Below, piece after piece: positions 53,749-64,000 of a stretch of DNA of 64,000 nucleotides. Below the pieces are notes generated by a model. It saw only the letters and a program-made list of their open reading frames with translations, ran no database searches and had not been told where the DNA came from. Positions within the stretch are counted from its first letter, which is position 1; every line of letters starts with the position of its first letter. This DNA is from Priestia megaterium NBRC 15308 = ATCC 14581 (GTDB lineage Bacteria > Bacillota > Bacilli > Bacillales > Bacillaceae_H). The position numbers were made by a program, and so were the translations under genes. The stretch spans positions 868,001 to 932,000 of the forward strand of contig NZ_CP009920.1 in assembly GCF_000832985.1 (NCBI RefSeq), written 5' to 3'.

Positions 53749-56406
53749 CTATTTCTTCTTTAATGATTTTTGCAGTTCATACATCGCATTCATTGCGTCT
53801 AAAGGCGTCATTTCTAAAATATCCAGCTCTTTTAAACGATCTATAATTGCTTTTTCCCGTTTCGAAAGCGCAGGCTTTTCTTTTTTCTCTTCTATTTCAA
53901 AGAACGAAAGCTGATTGGCTTCATCTGCTTTTTTATTATCTGCACGTTCTTCTTGAACCAAAGAAGCACCTTCTTGTGGAACTTGTTGTGTCATCTCTTC
54001 TCTTTTTGGAGCCTGACGTACAGGTTCACGCTCAGAAGATTGTTCTAAGTCGTGTAAGATGACGCGAGCTCGCTCTAGAAGCGGATCTGGAAGTTCTGCT
54101 AGTTCCGCTACGTGAATACCATAACTTTTATCTGCAGCACCATCTTTGATTTTGTGTAAAAAGACGACTTTCCCATTTTTTTCAACCGCGCTTACATGAA
54201 CATTTTTAAGCGCAGGAAGCGACTCATCGAGTACGGTTAATTCATGATAATGAGTAGAAAATAGGGTCTTACAGCCAATATGTTCATGAACGTATTCAAT
54301 AATTGCTTGAGCAAGAGCCATTCCGTCATACGTAGACGTGCCGCGTCCAATTTCATCTAATAGAATTAGACTCGACTGAGTGGCATTTGTCACTGCATTT
54401 TTCGTTTCTAGCATCTCGACCATAAATGTACTTTGACCTGAAATTAAGTCATCGGCTGCTCCGATACGTGTAAATACTTGATCAAAAATCGGCAGAACCG
54501 CTTCGTCTGCTGGCACAAAACAGCCAATTTGAGCTAATATCGCCGTTAAAGCGACCTGGCGCATGTACGTACTTTTACCAGACATATTGGGTCCTGTAAT
54601 CAGCAAAATTGAACTATCATCCGTCATTTGACAGTCGTTTGGCACATATTCCTGCGAATTCATTACTTTTTCTACCACTGGATGGCGTCCATTTTGAATC
54701 GAAATATCTTCACTTGAAAAAATAGGCTTCGTGTAATGACGTTCTTCACTGATTTTTGCAAAGCACTGCAGTACATCAAGCTCACTTACTTTTTTAGCGA
54801 GTTCTTGCAGCCTTGGGATATATGCTTTTACTTCCTCACGGATTTGTAAAAACAATTCATATTCCAGCTCTACAATTTTCTCTTCCGCTTCTAAAATCAG
54901 CGCTTCTTTTTCTTTCAGTTCAGGCGTAATAAAACGTTCTGCATTGGTTAACGTCTGTTTTCGTTCATACATTCCTTCAGGCAAAAGATGCAGATTTGCC
55001 CGCGTTACTTCTATATAATAGCCGAACACGCGATTATAACCAATTTTCAGTGAGCGAATCCCTGTTTTCTCACGCTCTTGCTGTTCAAGTGACGCAATCC
55101 ACGTTTTTCCGTTTCGGCTTGCATCTCGGTATTGGTCAAGCTGTTCATGATAGCCGTCATTAATAATGTCTCCTTCTTTAATTGACAAAGGAGGGTGCTC
55201 TTTTAATCCTCTTTCAAGAAGATTAGCTAATCGCTCACAAGGATCAATGTCTTCAACAAGCTTTGTCGCATAAGGATGATTCAAACGATTCACAACCTCT
55301 TGAATATGAGGTACATTTTGCAATGATTTTTTTAATTGAATTAAATCACGAGCATTTACATTACCAAAAGCGACTCGACCAGCTAAGCGTTCTAAATCAT
55401 ATACGTCTTTTAGCAACTCACGCAGTTCTTCTCGTTCAAAAAACTGTTTCATTAAGACATCTACCATATTCAAACGATTATCAATATCCGCTTGTTTTAA
55501 AAGCGGACGGTCAATCCAATTTTTTAATAAACGGCCGCCCATTGCCGTAACGGTCTGGTCTAATAACCATAGAAGCGAGCCTTTCTTTCCTTTTGAACGA
55601 ATCGTTTCGGTTAACTCTAAGTTTCGCTTAGAGAACAAATCAATTTTCATATATTCATTGATTTGATAAAACTGCACGGGCTGTAAGTGTTCAAGCGAAC
55701 GCTTCTGCGTGCGAGTTAAATACTGAAGAATACGCGCAAACGTTGTGATAAGCTTTTGCTGCTGAAGCGACTCTACTAAATAATCTAGTCCTTCTACTTG
55801 CTCTGTACTATTCTCATAAGAAATGGTAATCGTCATGCGCTCTTTTAGTGTTTGTAATAAGTCAGCAGGAAACTCAGAGCTTACAACGACTTCTTTTGCT
55901 TCTTTTGCATAAATCTCTGAGACTATATCGTGAAACGAACTAACAAGCGTTACGCTGTTTTCTCCTGTAGACAAATCAGAAAGAGCAAGACCAAACGTTT
56001 GATCCTCGAACGCAGTAACAGAACAAATATAGTTATTTTCCTTTTCATGCAGTCCGCGTTCGTTCATCAGTGTTCCGGGTGAAATCACCTGCACCACTTC
56101 CCGCTTTACAACACCTTTTGCATGCTTAGGGTCTTCTACTTGCTCACAAATAGCTACTTTAAATCCCTTTTCAATTAAACGCTCGATATACGTAGGAGCA
56201 GAGTGATACGGAACCCCGCACATCGGAATTCTCTCTTGTCCTCCTCCGTCTCGGCTTGTTAATGTTATTTCAAGTTCTTGAGAAGCTGTCGTAGCATCTT
56301 CAAAGAACATTTCATAAAAATCACCTAATCTAAAAAACAAAAAGGCATCTTGATACTCTGCCTTAATTCTCAAATATTGCTGTATCATTGGCGTATACGC
56401 TGCCAT
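53749..56406 (-). CDS. mutS: DNA mismatch repair protein MutS
   Basis: 885 residues from the ATG after GGAGGAATAGT; an in-frame ATG six codons upstream is less likely. The mismatch-binding domain starts [35 protein letters not shown] with the F-x-E motif. The ATPase domain has [36 protein letters not shown] and FSTHYHELT. The C terminus after about 800 is Gln/Glu-rich and carries the beta-clamp-like motif QLSFFEIEE. It recognises mismatches and recruits MutL. Confidence 0.97.
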   Translation of the reverse strand: MAAYTPMIQQYLRIKAEYQDAFLFFRLGDFYEMFFEDATTASQELEITLTSRDGGGQERIPMCGVPYHSAPTYIERLIEKGFKVAICEQVEDPKHAKGVVKREVVQVISPGTLMNERGLHEKENNYICSVTAFEDQTFGLALSDLSTGENSVTLVSSFHDIVSEIYAKEAKEVVVSSEFPADLLQTLKERMTITISYENSTEQVEGLDYLVESLQQQKLITTFARILQYLTRTQKRSLEHLQPVQFYQINEYMKIDLFSKRNLELTETIRSKGKKGSLLWLLDQTVTAMGGRLLKNWIDRPLLKQADIDNRLNMVDVLMKQFFEREELRELLKDVYDLERLAGRVAFGNVNARDLIQLKKSLQNVPHIQEVVNRLNHPYATKLVEDIDPCERLANLLERGLKEHPPLSIKEGDIINDGYHEQLDQYRDASRNGKTWIASLEQQEREKTGIRSLKIGYNRVFGYYIEVTRANLHLLPEGMYERKQTLTNAERFITPELKEKEALILEAEEKIVELEYELFLQIREEVKAYIPRLQELAKKVSELDVLQCFAKISEERHYTKPIFSSEDISIQNGRHPVVEKVMNSQEYVPNDCQMTDDSSILLITGPNMSGKSTYMRQVALTAILAQIGCFVPADEAVLPIFDQVFTRIGAADDLISGQSTFMVEMLETKNAVTNATQSSLILLDEIGRGTSTYDGMALAQAIIEYVHEHIGCKTLFSTHYHELTVLDESLPALKNVHVSAVEKNGKVVFLHKIKDGAADKSYGIHVAELAELPDPLLERARVILHDLEQSSEREPVRQAPKREEMTQQVPQEGASLVQEERADNKKADEANQLSFFEIEEKKEKPALSKREKAIIDRLKELDILEMTPLDAMNAMYELQKSLKKK

Positions 56407-56530
56407 ACTATTCCTCCATACCACATCTAGTTGTGCGTTTTTGCTACACGTATTATAACATAAGTCTTTCTTAAACTTAATTTATTCAAATAGAACAATC
56501 TTCAATTTCTTTTCATAAAACAAATAAAAA

Positions 56531-56563
56531 AGCTTCGGACGAAGGAAGAAGCTTGTCCGAAGC
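56531..56563 (-). terminator. APC permease terminator
   Basis: Ten-base arms AGCTTCGGAC/GTCCGAAGCT around a 13-base loop, followed by Ts on the minus strand. Confidence 0.85.
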
Positions 56564-56569
56564 TTTTCA

Positions 56570-57967
56570 TTATTTACTGCTGTTCAAATGACTATGCTTA
56601 CGTCCGTATAAGAAGTAAACCACTAGCCCTAATACAAGCCAAATTACGAAACTAATCCATGTTAACTTTGGAAGCTGAAGTGCTAAGTATAAACAGAACA
56701 CAAAAGCTAAAATTGGAATCACCGGCACGAACGGTACACGGAAACCAGTCGATTCTGAAGTTTGTTTTGATTTACGTAAATATAAAATTCCAATTGATAC
56801 GGTCATGAAAGCAAAAAGAGTACCGATGTTTGTTAACTCAGCTAATCTTCCTAATGGTACTAAACCAGAGAAGATGGATACTAGTAAACATGTAATCCAC
56901 GTATTTACTACCGGCGTTTGTTTTTTCTCACTGATTTTTGAAAAAGGCTTTGGCAATAGACCATCTCGACTGATCGCATAAAATAAACGAGTTTGTCCAT
57001 ACATCATAACGAGTAATACCGTTGTAATACCAACAATTGCGCCTAATGAAATAAATCCTGCTACCCAGTCTTGGTTAATGTAGCTTAAAGCAAACGCTAC
57101 AGGGTTTTTAACATTTAATTCTGTATAAGGTACGATTCCTGTTAAGATAAGCGATACGACGATATAAAGGACTGTACAAATCGCAAGAGATGCGATAATT
57201 CCGATTGGCATATCCCGCTGAGGCTTGCGTACTTCCTCGGCCGCTGTTGCTACAGCATCAAACCCAATGTAGGCGAAGAATACAGTTGCTGCTCCAGTCG
57301 CTACTCCCGAGAAACCAAACGGCATAAACGGCGTCCAGTTTTCTGGTTTAACATAGCTAACTCCTACCCCGATAAACAGAAGTACAACAGCCAGTTTAAT
57401 AATAACCATGATAGCATTAAAACGTGAAGATTTTTTTACTCCTTGAGTTAAAAGTAATGTGATTAAAAATACGATCATAATTGCTGGAATATCAATATAA
57501 GTGCCGTTTGCAGGATTATATGCACTTGTTAAAGCTTTTGGAAAATGTATGCCAAACCCTGCTAATAATCCTTGGAAATACCCGGACCATCCGCTGGCTA
57601 CAGCAGAAGAAGCAAGACCGTATTCCAAGATAAGATCCCACCCTAAAATCCAAGCGATTAATTCACCAAATGTTGCATAACTGTAAGTGTATGCACTTCC
57701 TGAAACGGGAACTGTTGAGGCAAACTCTGCATAACAAAGAGCTGCAAACACACACGCAAGTCCTGACATAATGAAAGATATAACTAAAGCTGGACCGGCA
57801 TGTTCAGCGGCGGCTACGCCCGTTAATACAAAAATTCCGGTTCCGATAATGGCTCCAATCCCTAACATTGTTAAATCGAAAGCGCCTAAATCCTTTTTTA
57901 ATTTAACACCTTTAGAGTTGGTTTCACTAATTAACGTTTGAATTGATTTTTTACGAAATAAGCTCAT
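56570..57967 (-). CDS. APC-family amino acid permease
   Basis: 465 residues with 12 membrane segments: LGAFDLTMLGIGAIIGTGIFVLTGVAAAEHAGPALVISFI in the first two, SYATFGELIAWILGWDLILEYGLASSAVASGWSGYF, and FFAYIGFDAVATAAEEVRKPQRDMPIGI. These mark the cationic amino acid transporter (CAT/YfnA) branch of the APC superfamily. The specificity cannot be read by eye. It is monocistronic, between mutS and cotE, a position that is not part of the conserved mutSL cluster. Confidence 0.88.
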   Translation of the reverse strand: MSLFRKKSIQTLISETNSKGVKLKKDLGAFDLTMLGIGAIIGTGIFVLTGVAAAEHAGPALVISFIMSGLACVFAALCYAEFASTVPVSGSAYTYSYATFGELIAWILGWDLILEYGLASSAVASGWSGYFQGLLAGFGIHFPKALTSAYNPANGTYIDIPAIMIVFLITLLLTQGVKKSSRFNAIMVIIKLAVVLLFIGVGVSYVKPENWTPFMPFGFSGVATGAATVFFAYIGFDAVATAAEEVRKPQRDMPIGIIASLAICTVLYIVVSLILTGIVPYTELNVKNPVAFALSYINQDWVAGFISLGAIVGITTVLLVMMYGQTRLFYAISRDGLLPKPFSKISEKKQTPVVNTWITCLLVSIFSGLVPLGRLAELTNIGTLFAFMTVSIGILYLRKSKQTSESTGFRVPFVPVIPILAFVFCLYLALQLPKLTWISFVIWLVLGLVVYFLYGRKHSHLNSSK

Positions 57968-58121
57968 AGTAAACCCCCAAAAAATACTTATCTGATATAA
58001 CTAAATTTTCTGAAAATTAATGCATTATTTTCTTTAGATTTACTATACACTGCGCATTCGACAAAAAGCAATATATTTTTTTGTTTTTATAAGAATTTTC
58101 TTAAAATAGTAAAAATAAAAA

Positions 58122-58146
58122 AACTAGGAAGAACTTCTTCCTAGTT
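58122..58146 (-). terminator. cotE terminator overlapping its stop codon
   Basis: Arms AACTAGGAAG and CTTCCTAGTT, A-rich on the left side; Ts follow on the minus strand. Confidence 0.8.
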
Positions 58147-58690
58147 ACTCATCGTCCCCTAATATAAAATCAGGATCCAAATCTTCAAATTCATCGTCAT
58201 CTACGTCTAAATCAAACTCGTCTTCATCATCGCAGCCTTTCGGATTTACTGCAACACAAACCTTTGTTTCACCAATCACTTCCGCCAACAATTCTCTCTC
58301 TACTTGAACAATCGTTTTATTGCCATTTGGTGAAATTGTGCACTCTAGGCAATTTGGCTGCTGCAGCACGCGAACAATTACTTCGTAATCGTCTCCAATC
58401 GAATCTTCATCTTTATAGCGCAGCTTAATATTATCTTTGTATGATACGGTTTCCGTCCAAACTTCGGTTTTTGTATTATTATTGTACGAATACCAAATAT
58501 TAATATCATATCTGCCGTCAACTTCTACATTGCTGCCGCTTTTCTTTGCTTTGTACTCATGGTTAATCACCCAGCACCCTAAGATGCTTGTTGGTCGATT
58601 TTTCGGTGCAAGCGTATGAGACGATTGTGTAAACTTGCGACCTTTACCTACGACTGCTTTTGTAATAATTTCTCTATAGTGTTGTGACAT
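58145..58690 (-). CDS. cotE: Outer spore coat morphogenetic protein CotE
   Basis: 181 residues. It starts [45 protein letters not shown], typical of CotE, and ends in a highly acidic tail ([28 protein letters not shown]). CotE sits at the interface of inner and outer coat and recruits outer coat proteins. The ATG follows GAGGAGGGTATGCTCAC. The position after ricA is conserved. A CATAGGAT sequence at 58731-58724 could be a sporulation -10 box, but I could not pair it with a convincing -35. Confidence 0.95.
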   Translation of the reverse strand: MSQHYREIITKAVVGKGRKFTQSSHTLAPKNRPTSILGCWVINHEYKAKKSGSNVEVDGRYDINIWYSYNNNTKTEVWTETVSYKDNIKLRYKDEDSIGDDYEVIVRVLQQPNCLECTISPNGNKTIVQVERELLAEVIGETKVCVAVNPKGCDDEDEFDLDVDDDEFEDLDPDFILGDDE

Positions 58691-58880
58691 GTGAGCATAC
58701 CCTCCTCAAACTATCTTCATTTCATCCTATGCAGGCTCATTCACTTGTTTGCACATTATTTTTAAGAAACTAGGTTTAAGGCATAAAAAACCTATGTTCC
58801 ATTGTATGCAAGGATATAGAAAAACGTGACAATTATTAGAGAGAAAATCTGCCCAATTTTTATACCACGGAATGCACAAA

Positions 58881-58911
58881 AAAATGCCTCAGCAAATTGC
58901 TGAGGCATTTT
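58881..58911 (-). terminator. ricA terminator
   Basis: Fourteen-base perfect arms AAAATGCCTCAGCA/TGCTGAGGCATTTT around AAT, followed by T-rich sequence; just after the ricA stop codon. Confidence 0.9.
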
Positions 58912-58915
58912 TTCT

Positions 58916-59347
58916 TTATGAGCAGCTAGATCCAGGGCTGTTTCGCACCTGTGAACCTGTTTCACCGCGCAGTAAGTCACCATCTGTTGACACAATAATT
59001 TCATCCGTTACTGTGTTTGAAATAGTGTTAGCAACAAGTTGAAGCAAATCATTCACGTTTATTTGAGACTCTTGAAACTGCTGAATAATCGGCAGTTCAT
59101 CCAACTCTTCCTGTAAACGATCGATTTTTGCCTCCACTTGTTTTAACGCTTCTGTTTTACCATAATGTTGGAAATTAACAGCTTGTTTTTGCAAACTTTT
59201 AATGCTTGCAATGGTTTCACGCACTTTTTGATTTTCGTTAAGCTGAGCTTCGGCACGCTTGAAGAAATCTACTTCTTCCGTTTCAGCAATCATTTTTGCC
59301 AGCTCTTGAGCACGTTTAATTACGTCACTCTTGTTATACTGCGCCAT
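58916..59347 (-). CDS. ricA: RicA (YmcA), biofilm/competence/sporulation regulator
   Basis: 143 residues, mostly helical (YlbF/YmcA family): MAQYNKSDVIKRAQELAKMIAETEEVDFFKRAEAQLNENQ and VNDLLQLVANTISNTVTDEI. RicA works with RicF and RicT to mature mRNAs via RNase Y and to promote Spo0A activation. The tail ends GSSCS; I count one cysteine in the whole protein. It starts one base after the miaB stop, so the two are coupled. Confidence 0.92.
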   Translation of the reverse strand: MAQYNKSDVIKRAQELAKMIAETEEVDFFKRAEAQLNENQKVRETIASIKSLQKQAVNFQHYGKTEALKQVEAKIDRLQEELDELPIIQQFQESQINVNDLLQLVANTISNTVTDEIIVSTDGDLLRGETGSQVRNSPGSSCS

Positions 59348-59348
59348 A

Positions 59349-60878
59349 TTACTTCACCTCTGCTGTTTCTTCTACCATTTCCCCGTTTAATGTCCATGTT
59401 TTGGCTTTTGTAACTTTTACTTTTACAAGTTGCCCAATCACTGACTTAGGTGCTTTGAAGTTTACAAGCTTACTTTTTTCCGTGTAGCCTGCTAATACTT
59501 CCGGATTATTTTTACTTTCACCTTCTACTAATACTTCGACAACTTTACCTTCATATTCCTTCAATTTCTTTGCAGAAATTTCATTTACAAGAGCATTTAA
59601 GCGCTGAAGACGCTCTTTTTTCACTTCCATTGGTACGTTGTCTTGCATCTTAGCAGCTGGCGTACCTTCACGAGGTGAATAAATAAATGTATAAGCACTA
59701 TCAAATTCAACCTCACGATATAGCGACATTGTTTCTTCAAACTGCTCATCCGTTTCATTTGGGAAACCAACAATAATATCAGTTGTTAAGGATGCTGTTG
59801 GAATGGCTTCTTTAATTTTACGAACAAGCTCTAAATAATGTTCACGAGAATATTTTCGTGCCATAATTTTTAAGATATCGCTGCTTCCTGATTGAACAGG
59901 CAAGTGAATGTGGTCGACAAGATTTCCGCCTTTAGCAAGAACTTCAATTAAACGGTCATCAAAGTCACGAGGATGACTTGTTGTAAAACGGATACGAGCA
60001 ACGTCAATTTTACGGATTTCGTCCATTAAGTCGCCTAGGCCGTACGTTATGTCTTCAAAATCTTTTCCGTATGCATTAACGTTTTGACCTAAAAGCGTAA
60101 TTTCTTTGTAGCCTTGAGCAGCTAAGTGACGTACTTCTTGGATAATGTCTTCTGGACGGCGGCTTCGTTCTTTTCCTCGCGTATACGGAACGATACAGTA
60201 CGTACAGAACTTGTCACAGCCGTACATGATGTTAACCCATGCTTTGACGCTGCCTTTACGTGCTCTTGGAAGGTTTTCAATAACGTCCCCTTCTTTAGAC
60301 CATACTTCAATCACCATTTCTTTTGCTAAGTATGCTTCGTTTAAAATGTGAGGCAAACGGTGAATGTTGTGTGTACCAAAAATCATATCCACGTGCTGAT
60401 GTTTTTGTAAAATTTTATTTACAACTGACTCTTCTTGAGACATACACCCGCAGACGCCGATTAATAGCTCAGGGCGCTCGCGCTTTAAGGCCTTCAAGTG
60501 TCCTAATTCACCAAACACTTTATTCTCCGCATTTTCACGGATCGCACACGTATTCAATAAAATAACATGAGCATCTTCAACAGAGTCAGTTGGCTCGTAG
60601 CCAAGGCCTAGAAAAATACCAGCCATTACTTCTGTATCGTGCTCATTCATTTGACAGCCGTACGTACGGATATAAAACTTACGTCCCTGTCCCATTCCAT
60701 GAAACTGTTCATCGATTGCAAAATCATTGTGATAGGAAACTTCTTCTTTTCCTCGTTTTTTCGCATCTTTTAAAGAAGGTGGCATGTATACTGTTTGAAA
60801 ATATTTGCTGTAATCCTTTTCGGATTTTTTGTCCGCTGGATTAACTTGGTTGCTTTCTAAACGTTGTTTTTCGTTCAT
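59349..60878 (-). CDS. miaB: tRNA methylthiotransferase MiaB
   Basis: 509 residues from the ATG after GAAAGGAGATTTTTTT; the frame continues 11 codons upstream without need. Order: an N-terminal MTTase domain with cysteines in TYGCQMN, NTCAIRE and GVCGCM, a radical SAM motif [15 protein letters not shown], and a C-terminal TRAM domain (about 445-505). It adds the methylthio group to i6A37 in tRNA made by MiaA, using two Fe-S clusters. It forms an operon with ricA. Confidence 0.96.
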   Translation of the reverse strand: MNEKQRLESNQVNPADKKSEKDYSKYFQTVYMPPSLKDAKKRGKEEVSYHNDFAIDEQFHGMGQGRKFYIRTYGCQMNEHDTEVMAGIFLGLGYEPTDSVEDAHVILLNTCAIRENAENKVFGELGHLKALKRERPELLIGVCGCMSQEESVVNKILQKHQHVDMIFGTHNIHRLPHILNEAYLAKEMVIEVWSKEGDVIENLPRARKGSVKAWVNIMYGCDKFCTYCIVPYTRGKERSRRPEDIIQEVRHLAAQGYKEITLLGQNVNAYGKDFEDITYGLGDLMDEIRKIDVARIRFTTSHPRDFDDRLIEVLAKGGNLVDHIHLPVQSGSSDILKIMARKYSREHYLELVRKIKEAIPTASLTTDIIVGFPNETDEQFEETMSLYREVEFDSAYTFIYSPREGTPAAKMQDNVPMEVKKERLQRLNALVNEISAKKLKEYEGKVVEVLVEGESKNNPEVLAGYTEKSKLVNFKAPKSVIGQLVKVKVTKAKTWTLNGEMVEETAEVK

Positions 60879-60898
60879 AAAAAAATCTCCTTTCACCA

Positions 60899-60910
60899 TG
60901 ACAATTGTCA
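60899..60910. promoter_or_regulatory. 12-bp palindrome ahead of miaB
   Basis: TGACAATTGTCA lies 21-32 bases before the chosen miaB start, just upstream of its ribosome site. It is a perfect palindrome and could be an operator; no known regulator is assigned. Confidence 0.3.
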
Positions 60911-61149
60911 CGTTGCACCTGTAAATCGCAAAAAAATGTGACAGCCCTATGCTTATGCATAAAACTCATCACATTAACATAGTATATAACTTTCAAGTAG
61001 CGAACACAATCATATACCTATTTTCTATACCTGTTTCGTTAAAATTCCATTCGGCTTTCGAAACATTTCTTAAATCACAAGAAGAGATTGATACATAACT
61101 AAATTATTCTATTTTAGAGACGAACAAACGGGATAAAAGAGCTCATAGA

Positions 61150-61402
61150 AATTCGCTTATTACACCGCTGTTGATTTCTGTGCAAAACTTCGCTTTCGGC
61201 GAGCGGTCGATGAGCCTCCTCGTCGCTTCCGCTCCCGCGGGTTCTCACCTATTTCGCTTTTCTCGCAGGAGCCTTCTCCTAGCTCTCCAATTAACAGCTA
61301 GAAACCACTCACTACATGAAACCTACGTTCGCTATCACTATGAAAAAATCCGAACGAGTTGGATTCTCCATCAAGAATCTCAGTTCACCGTTCGGATCTT
61401 CT
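61150..61402 (-). repeat. Terminator-bearing intergenic repeat, copy C
   Basis: Lies in the 555-base gap between miaB and korB. On the minus strand it starts about 34 bases after the korB stop with arms ATCCGAACGG/CGTTCGGAT-type pairing, inner AGATTC/GAATCC stem and TTTTTTCATAG tail. The body carries GGAGCCTTCTCCT..., CCGCGGGAGCGGAAGCGACGAGGAGG and CGCCGAAAGCGAAG blocks. Full length, like copy A, with some changed bases in the palindromic parts. Confidence 0.78.
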
Positions 61403-61433
61403 CTCTACTAAACTGCTTTTATTGCAGCCTCTT

Positions 61434-62300
61434 TTACATAAATTCAGCTACTAGCTCATCAAACTTTTCCTCAGTCATACCTAAGTCTGCTTTTGACAGC
61501 GGCTCTTCACTATAACCGTGAACAAGCTGCTGATACGACGGCTGATGCGCATTTTGATAAATAAGTCCTGTTACTAAGCCGTTATGCTCCATTAACGTCT
61601 GCATAGCTTGCATACGATTGTTTGCATCATAACCTTCAATTGTGCTAAGACTAGTTAGGTTTTCTTTAAACCAATCATACGTGTTCACTTTGTTATACGT
61701 TACGCACGGGCTAAATACGTTAATTAAAGAAAAACCTTTATGCTGGATGCCTTGTTCAATTAAGCTTGTTAACTCTTTTAAATTCGTTGAAAAGCTTTGA
61801 GCCACAAACGTTGCTCCAGAAGTTAACGCAAGCTCCATGACAGATAAAGACGACTCAATTGATCCTTGAGGCGTACTTTTTGTCTTGAATCCTACTTCAC
61901 TACGAGGAGATGTTTGTCCTTTTGTTAAACCATAGATTTGGTTATCCATTACGATATACGTCACATCGATGTTTCGGCGAATCGCGTGTACCGTGTGTCC
62001 CATACCGATAGCAAACCCATCTCCATCGCCGCCAGATGCGATAACGGTTAAGTCACGATTAGCCATTTTTACACCTTGAGCGATTGGAAGCGCACGTCCG
62101 TGAATACCGTGAAAACCATATGAATTAATATAACCAGAGATACGTCCAGAACATCCAATACCTGAAATAACAGCAAGCTCATGAGGTTCTAAACCTACGT
62201 TAGCAGATGCGCGTTGAATGGCTGCTTGTACGGAGAAATCTCCACACCCCGGACACCAGTTAGGTTTTACACTGTTACGAAAATCTTTAAACGTTGCCAT
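61434..62300 (-). CDS. korB: 2-oxoacid:ferredoxin oxidoreductase, beta subunit
   Basis: 288 residues. Marks are NWCPGCGDFSVQAAIQRA, GIGCSGRISGYINSYGFHGIHGRALPIAQGVKMAN and the thiamine-diphosphate motif SGGDGDGFAIGMGHTVHAIRRNIDVTYIVMDNQIYGLTKGQTSP. The family decarboxylates a 2-oxoacid (2-oxoglutarate or pyruvate) with CoA and reduces ferredoxin. It overlaps korA by 14 bases. Which 2-oxoacid is used cannot be read here; the symbol is by convention. Confidence 0.9.
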   Translation of the reverse strand: MATFKDFRNSVKPNWCPGCGDFSVQAAIQRASANVGLEPHELAVISGIGCSGRISGYINSYGFHGIHGRALPIAQGVKMANRDLTVIASGGDGDGFAIGMGHTVHAIRRNIDVTYIVMDNQIYGLTKGQTSPRSEVGFKTKSTPQGSIESSLSVMELALTSGATFVAQSFSTNLKELTSLIEQGIQHKGFSLINVFSPCVTYNKVNTYDWFKENLTSLSTIEGYDANNRMQAMQTLMEHNGLVTGLIYQNAHQPSYQQLVHGYSEEPLSKADLGMTEEKFDELVAEFM

Positions 62301-64000
62301 TTAACACAAACATCTCCTTACTTTTTGCGTATACTTCTTGCGGAAGAAATGGATTTCCATCATACTTCAATACGCTTTGAATTTTATCATGACTTGCAAT
62401 ATTCATTTTTAAAATATTAGCAAGCTGTCCAGTAGCATTGTTTTCAACGACGACTACTTTTTTAGCTCCTTGCACGTAAGGAAGCAGTTCGTCAGCTGGG
62501 AAAGGATGAATTAAACGAATGTGAGCGTGATTTACTCTTATACCGTCCTGTTCCAAACGTTCCATTGCCTCTTCAATAACTCCACGCGTCGAATTAAATC
62601 CAACAAATAAAATATCAGACTCTTTTTCATGAGAGTGAACATGAATTGGCGTATTAAAACGAATTCCTTTTGTTTTACGAAGACGCTTATTCATTTGATC
62701 ATCGCGGTTCACCGGAGATTCAGATGGCTTTCCTGTCTCATCATGTTCTACTCCCGTTACGTGATGAATTCCATGCTTCATTCCTGGAATGACGCGTGGT
62801 GATACACCGTCTTCTGTTACGCGGTAGCGCTTGTAGTACTGTTTTTCTTCCAGCTCTTCTAGCTCTCCTTGGTGAAGCTTACCGCGGCGGATTTCAACGC
62901 GGTTATAGTCAAGCGGTTCTACTGATTGCTTCCCAAGTGAAAGCTGTAAATCCGTTAGCATAATAACTGGACACTGATATTCTTCTGCTAAGTTAAACGC
63001 TTCAATCGTATCGTAGAATGCTTCTTCAACCGTACTTGGCGCCATGACGATCTTCGGAATTTCACCGTGCGTACCGTAAATCATAGCCATTAAATCAGAC
63101 TGTTCTTGCTTAGTTGGAAGCCCTGTACTAGGACCGCCGCGCTGCGTATCGATAATCACAACAGGCTGCTCAGTGATACCCGCTAATCCAATCGACTCCA
63201 TCATTAAGGATAAACCTGGTCCAGCTGATGCTGTCAGCGCGCGTACGCCTGCATAGTTAGCTCCGATAGCCATCGTACATGCTGCGATTTCATCTTCTGT
63301 TTGAATAACGGTTCCACCGAATTGAGGAAGCTTTTTAATTAAGTATTCCATGATTTCTGAAGCAGGGGTAATTGGATATGCTGGCATAAAACGAGCCCCA
63401 CCGGCTAAAGCACCTAGCGCAATGGCATCGTTTCCAATCATAAACATACGTTTTTTACCATCCGCTGGATCTAGTTTCATTGTTTCTAATTGTTCGCCTA
63501 GCTGTTCACGAATGTAATCTGCACCTTTTTTAATAGCTTCCATGTTTTTTTGTACAACTTTTTGGCCCTTTTTACCGAAGATTTCAAGTACTACTTCTTC
63601 AAATACTTCTGTGTCAATATGAAGCACAGCACTTGAAGCGCCTACAGCAACCATGTTCTTCATTAGCGACGTTCCTAATTCCGTTGCAATTTCCGTAAAC
63701 GGAACAGCATATAGCGTAGCAGTTGTACATGTTTCGGGCAGACTTGGGTTGAATTTCGCATCTGCAATTACAACGCCTCCTACGCGCAGCTCATGGACGT
63801 TTACATCGATTGTTTCCTGATCGAACGCAACTAAAATATCCAAATCATCTGACACAGATCGAACTTGAGTTGTACTCACTCGAATCTTATTATTTGTATG
63901 TCCACCTTTGATACGAGAAGAAAAATGACGATAGCCGTATAAGTAATAACCTAATCGATTTAAAGCGGTTGAAAAAATTTCTCCCGTACTTTCGATTCCC
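62287..64000 (-). CDS. korA: 2-oxoacid:ferredoxin oxidoreductase, alpha subunit (partial at right edge)
   Basis: The frame is open to the window's last base: upstream of a GTG at 63879 it continues as GIESTGEIFSTALNRLGYYL and KGGHTNNKIRV, clearly conserved gamma-domain sequence. The gene therefore starts beyond the right edge and lacks only its first residues here. A gamma domain (to about residue 200) is fused to the alpha pyrimidine-binding domain (ALGALAGGARFMPAYPITPASEIMEYL, ASAGPGLSLMMESIGLAG). It forms the enzyme with KorB. This alpha-gamma fusion is usual in Bacillus and Staphylococcus. Confidence 0.9.
   Translation of the reverse strand, partial: GIESTGEIFSTALNRLGYYLYGYRHFSSRIKGGHTNNKIRVSTTQVRSVSDDLDILVAFDQETIDVNVHELRVGGVVIADAKFNPSLPETCTTATLYAVPFTEIATELGTSLMKNMVAVGASSAVLHIDTEVFEEVVLEIFGKKGQKVVQKNMEAIKKGADYIREQLGEQLETMKLDPADGKKRMFMIGNDAIALGALAGGARFMPAYPITPASEIMEYLIKKLPQFGGTVIQTEDEIAACTMAIGANYAGVRALTASAGPGLSLMMESIGLAGITEQPVVIIDTQRGGPSTGLPTKQEQSDLMAMIYGTHGEIPKIVMAPSTVEEAFYDTIEAFNLAEEYQCPVIMLTDLQLSLGKQSVEPLDYNRVEIRRGKLHQGELEELEEKQYYKRYRVTEDGVSPRVIPGMKHGIHHVTGVEHDETGKPSESPVNRDDQMNKRLRKTKGIRFNTPIHVHSHEKESDILFVGFNSTRGVIEEAMERLEQDGIRVNHAHIRLIHPFPADELLPYVQGAKKVVVVENNATGQLANILKMNIASHDKIQSVLKYDGNPFLPQEVYAKSKEMFVLNGNV

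Noticed and set aside
58724-58731. Sporulation sigma -10-like CATAGGAT ahead of cotE
   Set aside because: No matching -35 element at the right distance was seen, so it is mentioned only as a possibility in the cotE entry.
61171-61515. 114-codon plus-strand frame at the 3' end of korB
   Set aside because: It is formed by repeat copy C and antisense korB; no ribosome site, and the repeat is not coding in its other copies.

Overview
The window looks like chromosome of a Bacillus megaterium-type organism (Priestia). Supporting signs are low-GC DNA, AGGAGG-type ribosome sites, the Bacillus order miaB-ricA-cotE-mutS-mutL-miaA-hfq-spoVK-hflX-ynbB-glnR-glnA and lexA/yneA-yneB-ynzC-tkt-sirA-yneF, sporulation genes, and a cluster matching the pathway of schizokinen, the hydroxamate siderophore classically associated with B. 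megaterium. The species call is inference; no search was run.

Left part (1-14.3 kb): dfrA-thyA, purU, then a minus-strand siderophore operon dat-ddc-iucA-iucB-iucD-MFS-iucC under a double Fur box. The operon is interrupted before its last gene by an IS110-family element in the opposite orientation, with a structured upstream region that fits a bridge RNA. Next (14.4-25 kb) come cutC, a Met/Gly/Pro tandem-repeat protein, a photolyase, a zinc-ribbon PAS histidine kinase, a ydjM-type gene with an SOS box, and a GABA-catabolism module (gabT, sigma-54 activator, gabD) with a textbook -24/-12 promoter and a 36-bp inverted-repeat activator site.

Middle (25-45.8 kb): yneK-like, ccdC, ccdA, a short Spo0E-like phosphatase gene with a TTG start, a heterodimeric ABC exporter, yneF, sirA, tkt, ynzC, and the yneB-yneA/lexA SOS locus with three boxes. 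Then follow a divergent two-TM GMN (CorA-like) protein behind a possible attenuator, a CDF transporter, kimA behind a c-di-AMP (ydaO) riboswitch, a cell-wall amidase, a candidate Fur-controlled small RNA, a 33-residue membrane protein, and glnA-glnR with GlnR operators.

Right part (45.9-64 kb): ynbB, hflX, a TRIC-like membrane protein, spoVK, hfq, miaA, mutL, mutS, an APC permease, cotE, ricA, miaB, and the 2-oxoacid:ferredoxin oxidoreductase pair korB/korA. korA runs off the right edge. A 200-260-bp repeat family occurs three times in full and once cut by the left edge, each time just downstream of a minus-strand gene and in the same orientation, with a terminator-like hairpin at its gene-proximal end.

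The best leads are the Fur-controlled small RNA at about 43.3 kb, the IS110/bridge-RNA insertion in the siderophore operon, the terminator-bearing repeat family, and the possible attenuator before the GMN protein.
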